Positions 15,245 to 23,332 of a stretch of DNA of 28,830 nucleotides are shown one piece after another; the stretch's first letter is position 1, and every line of letters begins with the position of its first letter. The DNA is from an uncultured Clostridium sp. (GTDB lineage: Bacteria; Bacillota; Clostridia; TANB77; CAG-508), in assembly GCA_900554635.1 (NCBI GenBank), contig USHY01000014.1:1-28830 (forward strand), written 5' to 3'. Under the pieces are notes generated by a model that saw only the letters and a program-made list of their open reading frames with translations, was not told the DNA's origin and searched no databases. A program made the position numbers and the translations under genes.

Positions 15245-15936
15245 ATTGTAGTTCATTACTTAATGTTTTTACTGCTTTTGTTTCTATTCTTGATACATAT
15301 GAACGCGATATTCCTAAAATCTCGGCAACTTCATTTTGCGTTTTTGGTTTCTTTCCTCCGAAGTCCAAATCTTAATTCTATTATTATTTGCTCTCTTTTA
15401 TTCAAAACTTGCTTTATTTTTTCAAATATTTGTCTCATTTTTAATTTAAAATCTATTTCCTCTTCTATATTTTTATTATCGCTTTCTAATATGTCTATTA
15501 ACGATATTTCATTATCATCCTTATCTTTACCTATTGGTTCATTCAAATATACCTCTGAACTTACTTTCTTGTTTGAACGCAAAAACATTAATATTTCATT
15601 TTCAATACATCTTGCAGCATATGTTGCTAATCGCACATTTTTATCTAGGTTGAATGTATTTATGCCTTTAATTAATCCTATTGTTCCAATTGAGATTATA
15701 TCATCCATTTCTAAATTTGGTATGTTGTATTTTTTACTAATATGAGCTACGAGCCTCAAATTTCGCTCTATTAGAACATTTCTAGCCTCCTCATCACCTT
15801 CCATGTACAATTCCAAATACCTTTTTTCTTCTTCAGGAGATAAAGGTTCTGGAAACAAATTATTATTTGATATGTATCCTAAAACGAAAAAAGCTGTTTT
15901 GCAAAATTCTATAAAGCTTGTTAATAAAATAAACAA
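15243..15936 (-). CDS. sigK: Late mother-cell sigma factor SigK-type, +1 recoded
   Basis: Sigma-70 family factor of late sporulation. The N-terminus (EFCKTAFFVLGYISNN, LFPEPLSPEEEKRYLELYM), region 2 (RNLRLVAHISKKY, DDIISIGTIGLIKGI, TYAARCIENEIL) and the linker IGKDKDDNEISLIDIL are SigK-like rather than SigE-like. An in-frame CGG at 15360 leads to TGA nine codons on; skipping the C gives RFGL-G-GKKPKTQNEVAEILG and the region 4.2 helix-turn-helix ISRSYVSRIETKAVKTL, ending at 15243. The restored length is about 230 residues. The likely start is the TTG at 15936, with GGAGGTG 7 bases before it; the ATG at 15951 contains that site and has none of its own. No skin element interrupts it. Confidence 0.87.
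15357..15360 (-). other. CGG +1 recoding site in sigK (CTT-C-GGA)
   Basis: On the minus strand GGA CTT CGG AGG reads G-L-R-R then runs into TGA, whereas CTT (C) GGA GGA reads L-G-G and opens the whole of region 4.2. It is the only in-frame CGG of the gene. Confidence 0.78.
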
Positions 15937-15964
15937 ATCAAGCACCTCCATTTATCTATAACAA

Positions 15965-15992
15965 ATTATATGTTACAAATAAATAAATGTGC
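15965..15992 (-). promoter_or_regulatory. Candidate sigma-E type promoter of sigK
   Basis: On the minus strand CATATAAT (15972-15965) matches 7 of 8 positions of the SigE -10 (CATACAHT). GCACATT (15992-15986) matches 6 of 7 of the -35 (KMATATT), with a 13-base spacer. SigE control of sigK is established in Bacillus; here it is inferred. Confidence 0.35.
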
Positions 15993-16000
15993 CTGGACTT

Positions 16001-17092
16001 CTAAATTAATTTTTCAATTTCCCTATAAATTTTTTCTTGGACATCCTCAATTGCAACTTTTCCTGCGTTTTTGCTCATTTGATTTAGTTTTGCTTGATTT
16101 GTTAAAATTCCTGTTATTTTGCTGTTTAGCTCATCTGGATTTAAGTTTTTATCTAGTATAATCTCGGCTGCACCTATGTTTGCTAGTACTTTTGCATTGT
16201 ATTCTTGATGATTTTCCGTTGCATATGGATATGGTATAAAAATTGCTGGTTTATTGCATTTTGCAACTTCCGTTATTGTCATGGCTCCACTTCTTGCTAC
16301 TACTAAGTCTGCAAAATTTAGCATTTCCTCCATGTTGTATATGTATGGAACTATTTTTGCATTATAATCATTTGTTATGTTTTTTCTCATCTCTTCATAG
16401 TTCTTTTTGCCTACTGCCCATATTATTTGGTAATCTTTGTTTTTTTGGTTATTTATAATATCCATAAAACATTTGTTGATTGATTCTGCTCCTTGGCTTC
16501 CTCCAAATACAAGTGCTGTTGGTAGTTTGTTGTTTATATGTAATTCTTCTCTTATTTTACTTTTTTGTTCTTCAGTTAAGTTGATTTTGTTTATTTTTGT
16601 TGGTGTTCCTGTAACAACTATATTTTTAGCTTTTGGTAATCTCTTTTTAGCATCTTCAAATCCCACTAGTACTGTATTTACTTTTTTAGATAAAACCTTA
16701 ACAGCCACACCTGGAAAAGCATTACTTTCATGTATTAATGTTGGTATGCAGTATTTAAAAGCATTTGAAAATACTGGCCCACATATGTACCCACCTGTGC
16801 CAATTACTATATCTGGTTTTATTTCTTTTATTATATTTTTCGCAGTTTTATAACTTTTTAAAGTTTTGCAGGCATTTTTAAAATTGCTAAAGCTTATTTT
16901 TCTCTTAATTCCATAAGCTTCTATTGTTTTTAACTTATATCCTGCTCTTGGTACTAAGTCATTTTCTAGTCCACGCGGAGTTCCTACAAAAGTTATTTCA
17001 GCATCTGGGTTATGCTTTTTAATAACATTTGCAATTGCTATTCCTGGGTTTATATGCCCACCTGTTCCTGCTGCTGCTATTATTACCTTCAT
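16001..17092 (-). CDS. murG: UDP-GlcNAc:lipid I GlcNAc transferase
   Basis: Peripheral membrane glycosyltransferase that makes lipid II from lipid I. 363 residues, normal length. The N-terminal glycine-rich loop AAGTGGHINPGIAIA, HESNAFPG, FGGSQGAESIN and VARSGAMTITEV are the standard MurG motifs. The ATG is preceded by TAGGAGGAAAAAG, whose TAG is the restored stop of ftsW. Last gene of murE-mraY-ftsW-murG; sigK begins about 65 bases on. No in-frame CGG; arginine at GTPRG uses CGT. Confidence 0.97.
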   Translation of the reverse strand: MKVIIAAAGTGGHINPGIAIANVIKKHNPDAEITFVGTPRGLENDLVPRAGYKLKTIEAYGIKRKISFSNFKNACKTLKSYKTAKNIIKEIKPDIVIGTGGYICGPVFSNAFKYCIPTLIHESNAFPGVAVKVLSKKVNTVLVGFEDAKKRLPKAKNIVVTGTPTKINKINLTEEQKSKIREELHINNKLPTALVFGGSQGAESINKCFMDIINNQKNKDYQIIWAVGKKNYEEMRKNITNDYNAKIVPYIYNMEEMLNFADLVVARSGAMTITEVAKCNKPAIFIPYPYATENHQEYNAKVLANIGAAEIILDKNLNPDELNSKITGILTNQAKLNQMSKNAGKVAIEDVQEKIYREIEKLI

Positions 17093-17102
17093 CTTTTTCC
17101 TC

Positions 17103-18249
17103 CTATATTTTGTTTGTTTGCCTTGAAATATTTAGTAACACTCCGTACTGAAGCAAGTAATATTATTAGTGATGTTCCTCCATAACTAAAGAAAGGCAAA
17201 GCAATTCCTGTTACTGGCATTGATGATGTTACAACCGCTATGTTTATTATTGCCTGGAATCCAATCAATGCTGTTATTCCACAAGCAAGTAAGCTTCCAA
17301 ACATATCTGGAGCTTTCATTGCTGTTACAATTCCTCTCCATATGAAAATTCCAAATAGCAACATTACAAATATGCAACCTATAAATCCTAATTCTTCGGC
17401 TACAACTGCAAATATATAGTCATTATGTGGTTCTGATATGTATAAGTATTTTTGCCTACTGTTTCCAAGTCCTACACCAAATAATCCTCCTGAGCCTATT
17501 GCATATAAACCTTGTATGATTTGCCAACCTGTGCCTAATGGGTCTTTCCATGGGTCAATAAACGCAAAAAGTCTTTGTATTCTATCTGGTCTTACATTAA
17601 AGTATTTAGCTAAGATAAATAAGGCTGTGCCCCCTACTGTGCCTCCTATCCCTCCAAAAACAAGGAATGGCCATACTTTACACCCTGCTACTAGCATCAT
17701 AACAGAAATTGTAAGTACTATTACAATTGATGCACTTAAGTGTGATTGTACAACTAAAATAATGATTAATGCAGGTACTGCAAATAATATTGGTTTGAAA
17801 AAGCCTTTTCCTAGACTTTTCAAATCACTTCTGTGTTTTGTAAGGTATCCTGCATAAAATATTATTAAACCAATTTTTGTGATTTCTGATGGTTGTATTT
17901 GTTTAAATATCGGAAATTTTATCCATCGCAATGCTCCGTTTACATCTATACCAATTCCCGGTATTAATACTGCTGCTGATAAGATTGTTGATACAATTAA
18001 TATAATGTTACAGAATTTTTCTAAAACTCTATAGTCTATTCTTGAAATTACAAGCATTACTATAATTCCTAGTACTGCCGCAAAGGCCTGTTTGCTAACA
18101 TATGTGTAACTGCTTGATGTTGTTGATAGCGCTAATGGTGAACTTGCTGATAGTACCATTGTTACTCCCATTCCTAGTAATACTAGCACTACCAAAAACA
18201 ATATGAAATCAAATGATTTATTTTTATCACTATTTGTTTTTATTTTCAT
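17103..18249 (-). CDS. ftsW: SEDS peptidoglycan polymerase FtsW/SpoVE, C-terminus +1 recoded
   Basis: Lipid II polymerase with ten membrane segments, working with class B PBPs at the septum or in spore cortex (SpoVE). Motifs: MLVAGCKVWPFLVFGG, QSHLSASIVIVLT, and YIFAVVAEELGFIG through SYGGTSLIILLASV. Read plainly, the frame runs past 17103, over the murG ribosome binding site, to 17089, ending RSVTKYFKANKQNIGGKR, which is unlike the family. At the in-frame CGG at 17145, skipping the C gives LLASV-G-VLLNISRQTNKI and a TAG at 17105-17103, exactly at the murG ribosome binding site. GVLLNIS is the conserved FtsW ending. The restored length is about 381 residues. FtsW or SpoVE cannot be decided; the sporulation context allows either. 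Confidence 0.9.
17142..17145 (-). other. CGG +1 recoding site in ftsW (GTA-C-GGA)
   Basis: A hidden site: the unshifted frame also stays open to 17089, so it would not look like a broken gene. Only the shifted frame gives the family ending ASVGVLLNIS and a stop that meets the murG ribosome binding site. The preceding codon GTA would not re-pair after slipping by one base. Confidence 0.75.
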
Positions 18250-18282
18250 AATTACCTCTTTTATATAATATGTTTCATTTGT

Positions 18283-19265
18283 TTATATAGAACAAAGCCC
18301 TATGATGCACAGCATTAATGTAAATACACAAAATACTGAAACAACTTTATTCTCTTTCCAGCCTGATAACTCAAAATGGTGATGTAATGGTGCCATTTTG
18401 AAAAGTCTTTTTCCTCCAGTCTTTTTAAAGTAAAACACTTGCATAACTACTGATATTGTTTCAACTACTGGTATAGCTGCAATAATTAATAGTATTAGTG
18501 GCATTCGTAAATATAATGCCATTGCTGAAATTACACCTCCGAAGTAGTAATGAGCCTGTATCTCCCATAAATACTTTGGCTGTATTTAAGTTGAAAATTA
18601 AAAATCCAAGGCATGCTCCAACAATTATACTTCCAAATACTACTATTTCTTTTACATCTAAAATAATTGCAATAACAGTTAAGCATGTTGTTATAATTGC
18701 TGCAACACTTGTGCTTAGTCCATCTATTCCATCTGTTAGGTTTACTGCATTAGTAGTTCCAAGCATTACAAAAATTGCAAAAGGTATATAAAACAAAACT
18801 GGTAGTATTACTTCTTTTTTTAAGAATGGAATAATTGTTGCTGTCCCTAAATTTACCCCTTTTAACAAGTACAATGTAAACAATACAGCTATTATAAGAA
18901 GGCCAAGCATTTTGCTTGAAGGTTTTAGCCCTTTTGTGTTTTTTAATACTAACTTTTTATAGTCATCTATAAATCCTATAAGTCCAAATCCAATTGATAT
19001 TAGAAGCAATGGTAAAAGTCTTTCTCCAACTTCTTTGTCAGTTTTTGAATAATAAATATAGCCACCTATTGTACCTATAATTATTCCGAAGGGCTATGAT
19101 TAATCCCCCCATTGTTGGAGTTCCTTTTTTGCCTAAATGACTCTCTGGTCCTTCTTCTCTTTCTATTTGGCCTATTTTGAATTTTCTAAGAATTGGTATT
19201 ATAAATATTGCTAGAATAACTGTTGCAAAAAAAGACACAAACAGTATTCTTGTTTGGAAATACAA
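18283..19265 (-). CDS. mraY: Phospho-MurNAc-pentapeptide transferase, +1 recoded twice
   Basis: Ten-helix membrane enzyme that makes lipid I from UDP-MurNAc-pentapeptide and undecaprenyl phosphate. The TTG start at 19265 abuts the murE stop (TAA TTG), with GGAGG 8 bases upstream. Conserved: SHLGKKGTPTMGG, GFIDDYKK, NLTDGIDGLST, FMGDTGSL and APLHHHFE. These motifs lie in three different frames, joined only if the C of two in-frame CGG codons (19088 and 18541) is skipped, giving LIIAL-G-IIIGTIGGY and SLLL-G-GVISAMALYLR. The restored protein is about 326 residues, normal. As an essential single-copy enzyme with all active-site motifs kept, it is very unlikely to be a pseudogene. Confidence 0.92.
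18538..18541 (-). other. CGG +1 recoding site 2 in mraY (CTT-C-GGA)
   Basis: On the minus strand GGC TCA TTA CTA CTT CGG AGG reads GSLLLRR and then nonsense, whereas CTT (C) GGA GGT gives GSLLLGGVISAMAL, the conserved MraY helix after FMGDTGS. Confidence 0.8.
19085..19088 (-). other. CGG +1 recoding site 1 in mraY (CTT-C-GGA)
   Basis: Codon 60 is CGG. Read in frame, GTPTMGGLIIAL continues RNNYRYNRW and stops; skipping the C gives LGIIIGTIGGYIYY and runs on into the GFIDDYKK region. Confidence 0.8.
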
Positions 19266-20726
19266 TTAAATTACCTCCTTTATTATTTCTCTTTCATCGT
19301 AATGCTTTTTTACTCCATTTATTTCTTGATATGTTTCATGGCCCTTTCCTGCTAAAACAATAATATCGTTTTTTGTTGCCATATTTATTGCATATTTTAT
19401 TGCTTCTGTTCTATCTACTATAGTTATATATTTCCCTTTTGATTTCTTTGCTCCTACTTCTATTTCCTGTACAATGCTCTCTGGCTTCTCTGTTCTAGGA
19501 TTATCTGATGTTATTATTGTAAAATCTGCAATGCTTGCTGAAATTTGTCCCATAATAGGTCTTTTTGTTTTGTCCCTATCTCCTCCACAGCCAAATACAG
19601 AAATTACATTACCTCTAGTATAGCTTTTTACTGCACTTAATATGCTTTGTAAACTTTCTGGTGAGTGTGCATAATCTATCATTATTGTTAATCCCTTTTT
19701 ATTATCTACTAATTCACTTCTTCCAGGAACTCTTACTTTTAGCAATGCTTCTTTTATGGTTTCAGCATTAGCTCCTAAAGCTGTGGTTGCACAAATTGCT
19801 GCAAGTGAATTATATACACTAAATCTGCCTGGTATTCCAGTTTTTACCCTTTCATTCTTACCATCTATTTTAACTTTGAAATCTACACTTGAATTAGTTA
19901 TTGTAATATCCTTTGCAAGTAAGTCTGTTTCATTATCTATTCCATAGGATTTTACATCTTTGTTTGGTAATAGTTTTTTGATTTTTGACACCCTAAAATC
20001 ATCTGCATTTATGAAACAGATTTTGCTCATTTCCATTAATTTTAATTTTGAATTGAAATAATCCTGCATATCTGGATGTTCATGTTCACTTATGTGGTCT
20101 TCTGAGAAGTTTGTAAAAATTCCAATATCAAAATCACATCCATCTACTCTATGTAATTTTAGTGATTGTGAGGATACTTCCATTACTACACAATCCACTT
20201 TTTCTTCTACCATTTCAGCAAAAAGTCTTTGCAATTCAATGCTATCTGGTGTTGTTCTTGAGCTTTCCCCTAGATTTTTGCTACCTATATAATTTGCAAC
20301 TGTACCAATGAGTCCAACTTTTTTGCCTTGTGTTTCTAAAATTTCCTTAATCATAAATGATGTTGTTGTTTTTCCTTTTGTCCCAGTGATTCCAATTAAT
20401 TTAAACTTTCTCGAAGGATTTTGATAAAAGTTACAAGCAACTTTAGCTGCTGCAATTCTAGTATCTGGTGCCATTACTATTGTTACATCCGAAGTTATAT
20501 CACTTTTATTTAGCTTTGCACCTTCTTGAATCATAATAGCCTTTGCGCCATTAGCTATAGCTTGTTTAATGTATTTATGTCCATCAGTTTCAAATCCAAC
20601 AATGGCTATGAACATAGTATTATTGCTTATCTTTCTTGAATCGCTTTCTATTCCTGTAATATCTATATCTAAATCGCCTTTTGCTTTTAGTCCTTCTATA
20701 CCTGAAATCATTGATTTTAACTTCAT
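19266..20726 (-). CDS. murE: UDP-MurNAc-tripeptide ligase (meso-DAP adding)
   Basis: Cytoplasmic Mur ligase adding the third stem residue. 486 residues, normal. The ATP loop is GITGTKGKTTTSF, followed by ESSRTTPDS and EVSSQSLKLHRV. The specificity motif SDNPRTEKP (DNPR) points to meso-diaminopimelate rather than lysine, and HETYQEINGVKKHYDERE closes the C-terminal domain. The ATG has AAGGAGG upstream. First gene of murE-mraY-ftsW-murG; murF and murD, usual neighbours, are absent here. A weak promoter-like TTGGAA-N16-GATAAT lies about 45 bases upstream. No in-frame CGG is present. Confidence 0.97.
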   Translation of the reverse strand: MKLKSMISGIEGLKAKGDLDIDITGIESDSRKISNNTMFIAIVGFETDGHKYIKQAIANGAKAIMIQEGAKLNKSDITSDVTIVMAPDTRIAAAKVACNFYQNPSRKFKLIGITGTKGKTTTSFMIKEILETQGKKVGLIGTVANYIGSKNLGESSRTTPDSIELQRLFAEMVEEKVDCVVMEVSSQSLKLHRVDGCDFDIGIFTNFSEDHISEHEHPDMQDYFNSKLKLMEMSKICFINADDFRVSKIKKLLPNKDVKSYGIDNETDLLAKDITITNSSVDFKVKIDGKNERVKTGIPGRFSVYNSLAAICATTALGANAETIKEALLKVRVPGRSELVDNKKGLTIMIDYAHSPESLQSILSAVKSYTRGNVISVFGCGGDRDKTKRPIMGQISASIADFTIITSDNPRTEKPESIVQEIEVGAKKSKGKYITIVDRTEAIKYAINMATKNDIIVLAGKGHETYQEINGVKKHYDEREIIKEVI

Positions 20727-20862
20727 ATTTTTTCCTCCTTGAAAGTTTCATTTTCTTATTCAGAAATATTTTAAATTACCATTATCTATTATAATATTTT
20801 TTTTCCAATTTGTATAGTTATTTAGCAAAATTTGTGTGTTTTTTAGTTAATTATATACTTAA

Positions 20863-20908
20863 AAATAAATAAATAGAACCTATTTTATTAGGTTCTATTT
20901 ATTTATTT
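20863..20908 (-). terminator. Long perfect hairpin after the Spo0E-like gene
   Basis: A perfect 20-bp inverted repeat at 20863-20882 and 20889-20908 has a 6-base loop. The core is TAGAACCTA/TAGGTTCTA, flanked by AAAT/ATTT repeats that give T-rich ends. The Spo0E-like stop codon is inside the stem. It separates that gene from murE. Confidence 0.8.
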
Positions 20909-21038
20909 CTTCCCTATAATACTGGGAAATTAATTCATCCAATTCTATGCTTATCTTATAAATTTTTTCGTATTTTTCTTCGTTTAAAATGCTATTATTT
21001 AGTTCTTCTCTTAGTTTAAGGATTTGTTTATTTACCAT
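20895..21038 (-). CDS. Spo0E-like aspartyl-phosphate phosphatase peptide
   Basis: 47 residues: MVNKQILKLREELNNSIL, then NEEKYEKIYKISIELDELI and SQYYREEINK. A two-helix hairpin with the S-x-E-L-D motif (SIELDELI) and the tail YY marks the Spo0E family, which removes phosphate from Spo0A~P and delays sporulation. AAAGGAG precedes the ATG by 9 bases. The gene is monocistronic, ended by a 20-bp stem hairpin. TTGATT-N17-TATTTT lies upstream (about 21140-21112) as a possible promoter. The family call rests on the motif and size. Confidence 0.75.
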   Translation of the reverse strand: MVNKQILKLREELNNSILNEEKYEKIYKISIELDELISQYYREEINK

Positions 21039-21304
21039 ATTTGCACTCTCCTTTTTTTCTAATGTTTAATTTCATTCTTGGGAAAAACTAGATTTTTTCT
21101 ATACAATAAAATACCATATTTTTACAGAAAAATCAATATAAAAACAGCAAAAAATTGTATTTTTTTATTATTTTCGTATGTCTTTTTTCTTTATATTTCA
21201 ATGCTATACTCTATTTTTTGTTGTAATATTTCGTATTTTTTCATATTTACTCGTTTTACGACATATTTTTTGTACATTTTTCTGCAATTTAAGACCTTTT
21301 TCAC
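21039..21304. other. AT-rich intergenic region without a supported gene
   Basis: About 265 bases between the Spo0E-like gene and the rpmE terminator. It holds a possible promoter for the Spo0E-like gene and long T runs. Frames here lack ribosome binding sites and recognisable protein sequence. Confidence 0.5.
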
Positions 21305-21330
21305 AAAATAAAAAAGAGCATATGCTCTTT
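21305..21330 (-). terminator. Terminator of the ribosomal operon after rpmE
   Basis: On the minus strand AAAGAGCATATGCTCTTT (21330-21313) is a perfect palindrome followed by a T-rich run. It ends the long ribosomal transcription unit. Confidence 0.8.
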
Positions 21331-21345
21331 CTTATTAGTACTTTT

Positions 21346-21546
21346 TTACTCAATTCCATATTTCTTTTTGAATTTGTCTGCTCTTCCACCTGTTGTATCT
21401 CTTTTTAAGTTACCTGTCCAAAAAGCATGGCAATTAGAGCATATATCTACTTTTAAATCTTTTTTTGTTGAACCAACAGTGTACACTTTTCCACATGCAC
21501 AAGTTATTGTTGTTTCACCATATTGTGGTTGTATTTCTTTTTTCAT
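21346..21546 (-). CDS. rpmE: Ribosomal protein L31
   Basis: 66 residues, type A L31 with the zinc-binding cysteines (TCACGK and ICSNCHAFWTG), so the zinc-containing C+ form. The ending GGRADKFKKKYGIE is typical. AAAGGAG precedes the ATG. It lies at the end of the alpha-type operon after rplQ and a small membrane peptide. Confidence 0.95.
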   Translation of the reverse strand: MKKEIQPQYGETTITCACGKVYTVGSTKKDLKVDICSNCHAFWTGNLKRDTTGGRADKFKKKYGIE

Positions 21547-21588
21547 TTCGATTTCACTCCTTTTAAATATTTTTTGCTGTTTAAAATG

Positions 21589-21747
21589 TTATTTTCTTTT
21601 AGTATTTACCTCAGAGTCTTGTTTTGTTTGAATAGTATTTACAACAGTTTTGTATGATACTACTCTGTTTAGTTTTGAAATAATGCTACACAAACACGCA
21701 ACAACTAATATTACTAAACATATTTTTTTCCATGATTTTGCAAGCAT
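21589..21747 (-). CDS. Small single-helix membrane peptide between rplQ and rpmE
   Basis: 52 residues: MLAKSWKKICLVILVVACL, CSIISKLNRVVSYKTVVN, then a polar tail ending VNTKRK. One membrane helix (about residues 9-25) is preceded by lysines, so the tail is probably outside. The AAAGGAG site follows the rplQ stop directly and lies 9 bases before the chosen ATG; an ATG three codons earlier is too close. Translational coupling and the open frame support a real gene. I recognise no family. Confidence 0.6.
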   Translation of the reverse strand: MLAKSWKKICLVILVVACLCSIISKLNRVVSYKTVVNTIQTKQDSEVNTKRK

Positions 21748-21761
21748 TTCTTTCATCTCCT

Positions 21762-22280
21762 TTATACTAATTCGATTATAACTCTTTCAGCTGCATCTCC
21801 TCTTCTTGGACCCATTTTATATATTCTAGTATATCCGCCTTGTCTTCCTGCATATTTTTCTGCCATTTCTCCAAAAAGTTTTGCTGGTAAGTCTATTTTA
21901 TTTCCTTCGCTGTCTTTTACCTTGTTTGTTCTAGCCATTATTTTTCTTCTTGCATTTAGTCTTGTTGGCATATCTTTTTGTCTTTTTTCCATAGTTTCAA
22001 CTTTAACTACTCTTAAATATTCTTTACCATTTTTACTTGTAACTTTTTCAAGTTCTTTATTACCTTTACTATCTAATTTTGCTTTTACAACTTTTGTTTC
22101 AACTGTTTCAAAGTTGTCTTTTTCTTTTATAGCAATAGCTATTAGGTTTTCAGCTAAGCTTCTTACTTCTTTAGCTCTAGCTTCTGTTGTTTCCACTCTT
22201 CCATTTACTAATAAGTCAGTTGTTAAGTTTTTAAGCATTGCCATTCTTTGGTCTGTTGTTCTTCCTAATTTTCTAGCCAC
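21762..22280 (-). CDS. rplQ: Ribosomal protein L17 (with internal insertion)
   Basis: 172 residues, longer than the usual 112-130. MARKLGRTTDQRMAMLKNLTTDLL is the conserved start and RRGDAAERVIIELV the conserved end. The extra length sits in the middle (about residues 65-140), with VETMEKRQKDMPTRLNARRK and NKVKDSEGNKIDLP. It starts at GTG with GAGGAGG upstream, 22 bases after rpoA. Such insertions occur in some Clostridia. Confidence 0.95.
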   Translation of the reverse strand: MARKLGRTTDQRMAMLKNLTTDLLVNGRVETTEARAKEVRSLAENLIAIAIKEKDNFETVETKVVKAKLDSKGNKELEKVTSKNGKEYLRVVKVETMEKRQKDMPTRLNARRKIMARTNKVKDSEGNKIDLPAKLFGEMAEKYAGRQGGYTRIYKMGPRRGDAAERVIIELV

Positions 22281-22302
22281 TTTTTTCAGCCTCCTCTTTT
22301 AA

Positions 22303-23250
22303 TTATTCTTCTTCAGAAGCAAAATCTAATTCTAATGAATGTAATTTATTTATAACCTCATCTAATGATTTTTTACCTAAATTTCTTACTTTCATCATAT
22401 CTGCTTCTGTCTTATTTGCTAAGTCTTGCACTGTTGATATATTTGCTCTTTTTAAGCAATTGTATGACCTTACTGATAATTCTAAGTCTTCAATTGGCAT
22501 TTCTAATATTCTTTCTCTCTTTGATTCAGCTTTTTCTACCATTACTTTTGTATTTCTAGCTGTTTCAGAAAGATCTATGAATAATTCCAAATGTCCTGTC
22601 ATAACTTTTGCTGCTAAACTTAAGGCTTCATAAGCCTTTAGACTTCCATCTGTCCACACTTCGATTGTTAGTTTATCATAGTCAACTGTTTGCCCAACTC
22701 TAGTGTTTTCTACTGTGTAGTTTACTTTCTTTACTGGTGTAAATATAGAGTCTATTGGTAATACATCTATTGCTTGATTTGGAACTTTATTCTTTTCTGC
22801 AACATTGTATCCTCTTCCTCTATCAACTGTCATTTCCATTTTTAAAGAACCACCTTCAGCTACAGTTGCTATATGTAAGTCTGGATTTAATATTTCTATA
22901 GATGAATCTGTTATTATATCCCCTGCTTTAACTTCGCCTTCGCCTTTATAGTCTATTTTTATAGTTTTTACTTCATTATCGTGCATCTTTAATCTTACAC
23001 TTTTTAAGTTTACTATAATATCTGGTACATCTTCTACTACATTTGGTATGCTAGAGAACTCATGCAAAACACCTTCGATTTTTACGCTTGTTATAGCTGC
23101 TCCTGGTAATGATGATAAAAGTATTCTTCTTAAAGAATTTCCTATTGTCATTCCATATCCTCTCTCCAATGGTTCACATACGAATTTTCCATAGCTTTCA
23201 TCTTCATTTATTGCTAGGCACTCAATATTTGGTTTTTCAAATTCAATCAT
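22303..23250 (-). CDS. rpoA: RNA polymerase alpha subunit
   Basis: 315 residues, normal. The N-terminal assembly domain has YGMTIGNSLRRILLSSLPGAAI and VEDVPDIIVNLK; the C-terminal domain carries the helix-hairpin-helix ELSVRSYNCLKRANISTVQDL and MMKVRNLGKKSLDEV. AGGAGG precedes the ATG. It lies in the order rpsM-rpsK-rpsD-rpoA-rplQ. Confidence 0.98.
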   Translation of the reverse strand: MIEFEKPNIECLAINEDESYGKFVCEPLERGYGMTIGNSLRRILLSSLPGAAITSVKIEGVLHEFSSIPNVVEDVPDIIVNLKSVRLKMHDNEVKTIKIDYKGEGEVKAGDIITDSSIEILNPDLHIATVAEGGSLKMEMTVDRGRGYNVAEKNKVPNQAIDVLPIDSIFTPVKKVNYTVENTRVGQTVDYDKLTIEVWTDGSLKAYEALSLAAKVMTGHLELFIDLSETARNTKVMVEKAESKRERILEMPIEDLELSVRSYNCLKRANISTVQDLANKTEADMMKVRNLGKKSLDEVINKLHSLELDFASEEE

Positions 23251-23332
23251 TAATTTTAACCTCCTAATTTAGTTTTGTATTTAGAATTTTAAATACATAA
23301 AATTCTAAATTCCAAACTCTAAATTTTAAACT

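Noticed and set aside
15937..15951. ATG at 15951 as the sigK start
   Set aside because: It contains the GGAGGTG that should serve as ribosome binding site and has none upstream; TTG at 15936 is correctly spaced.
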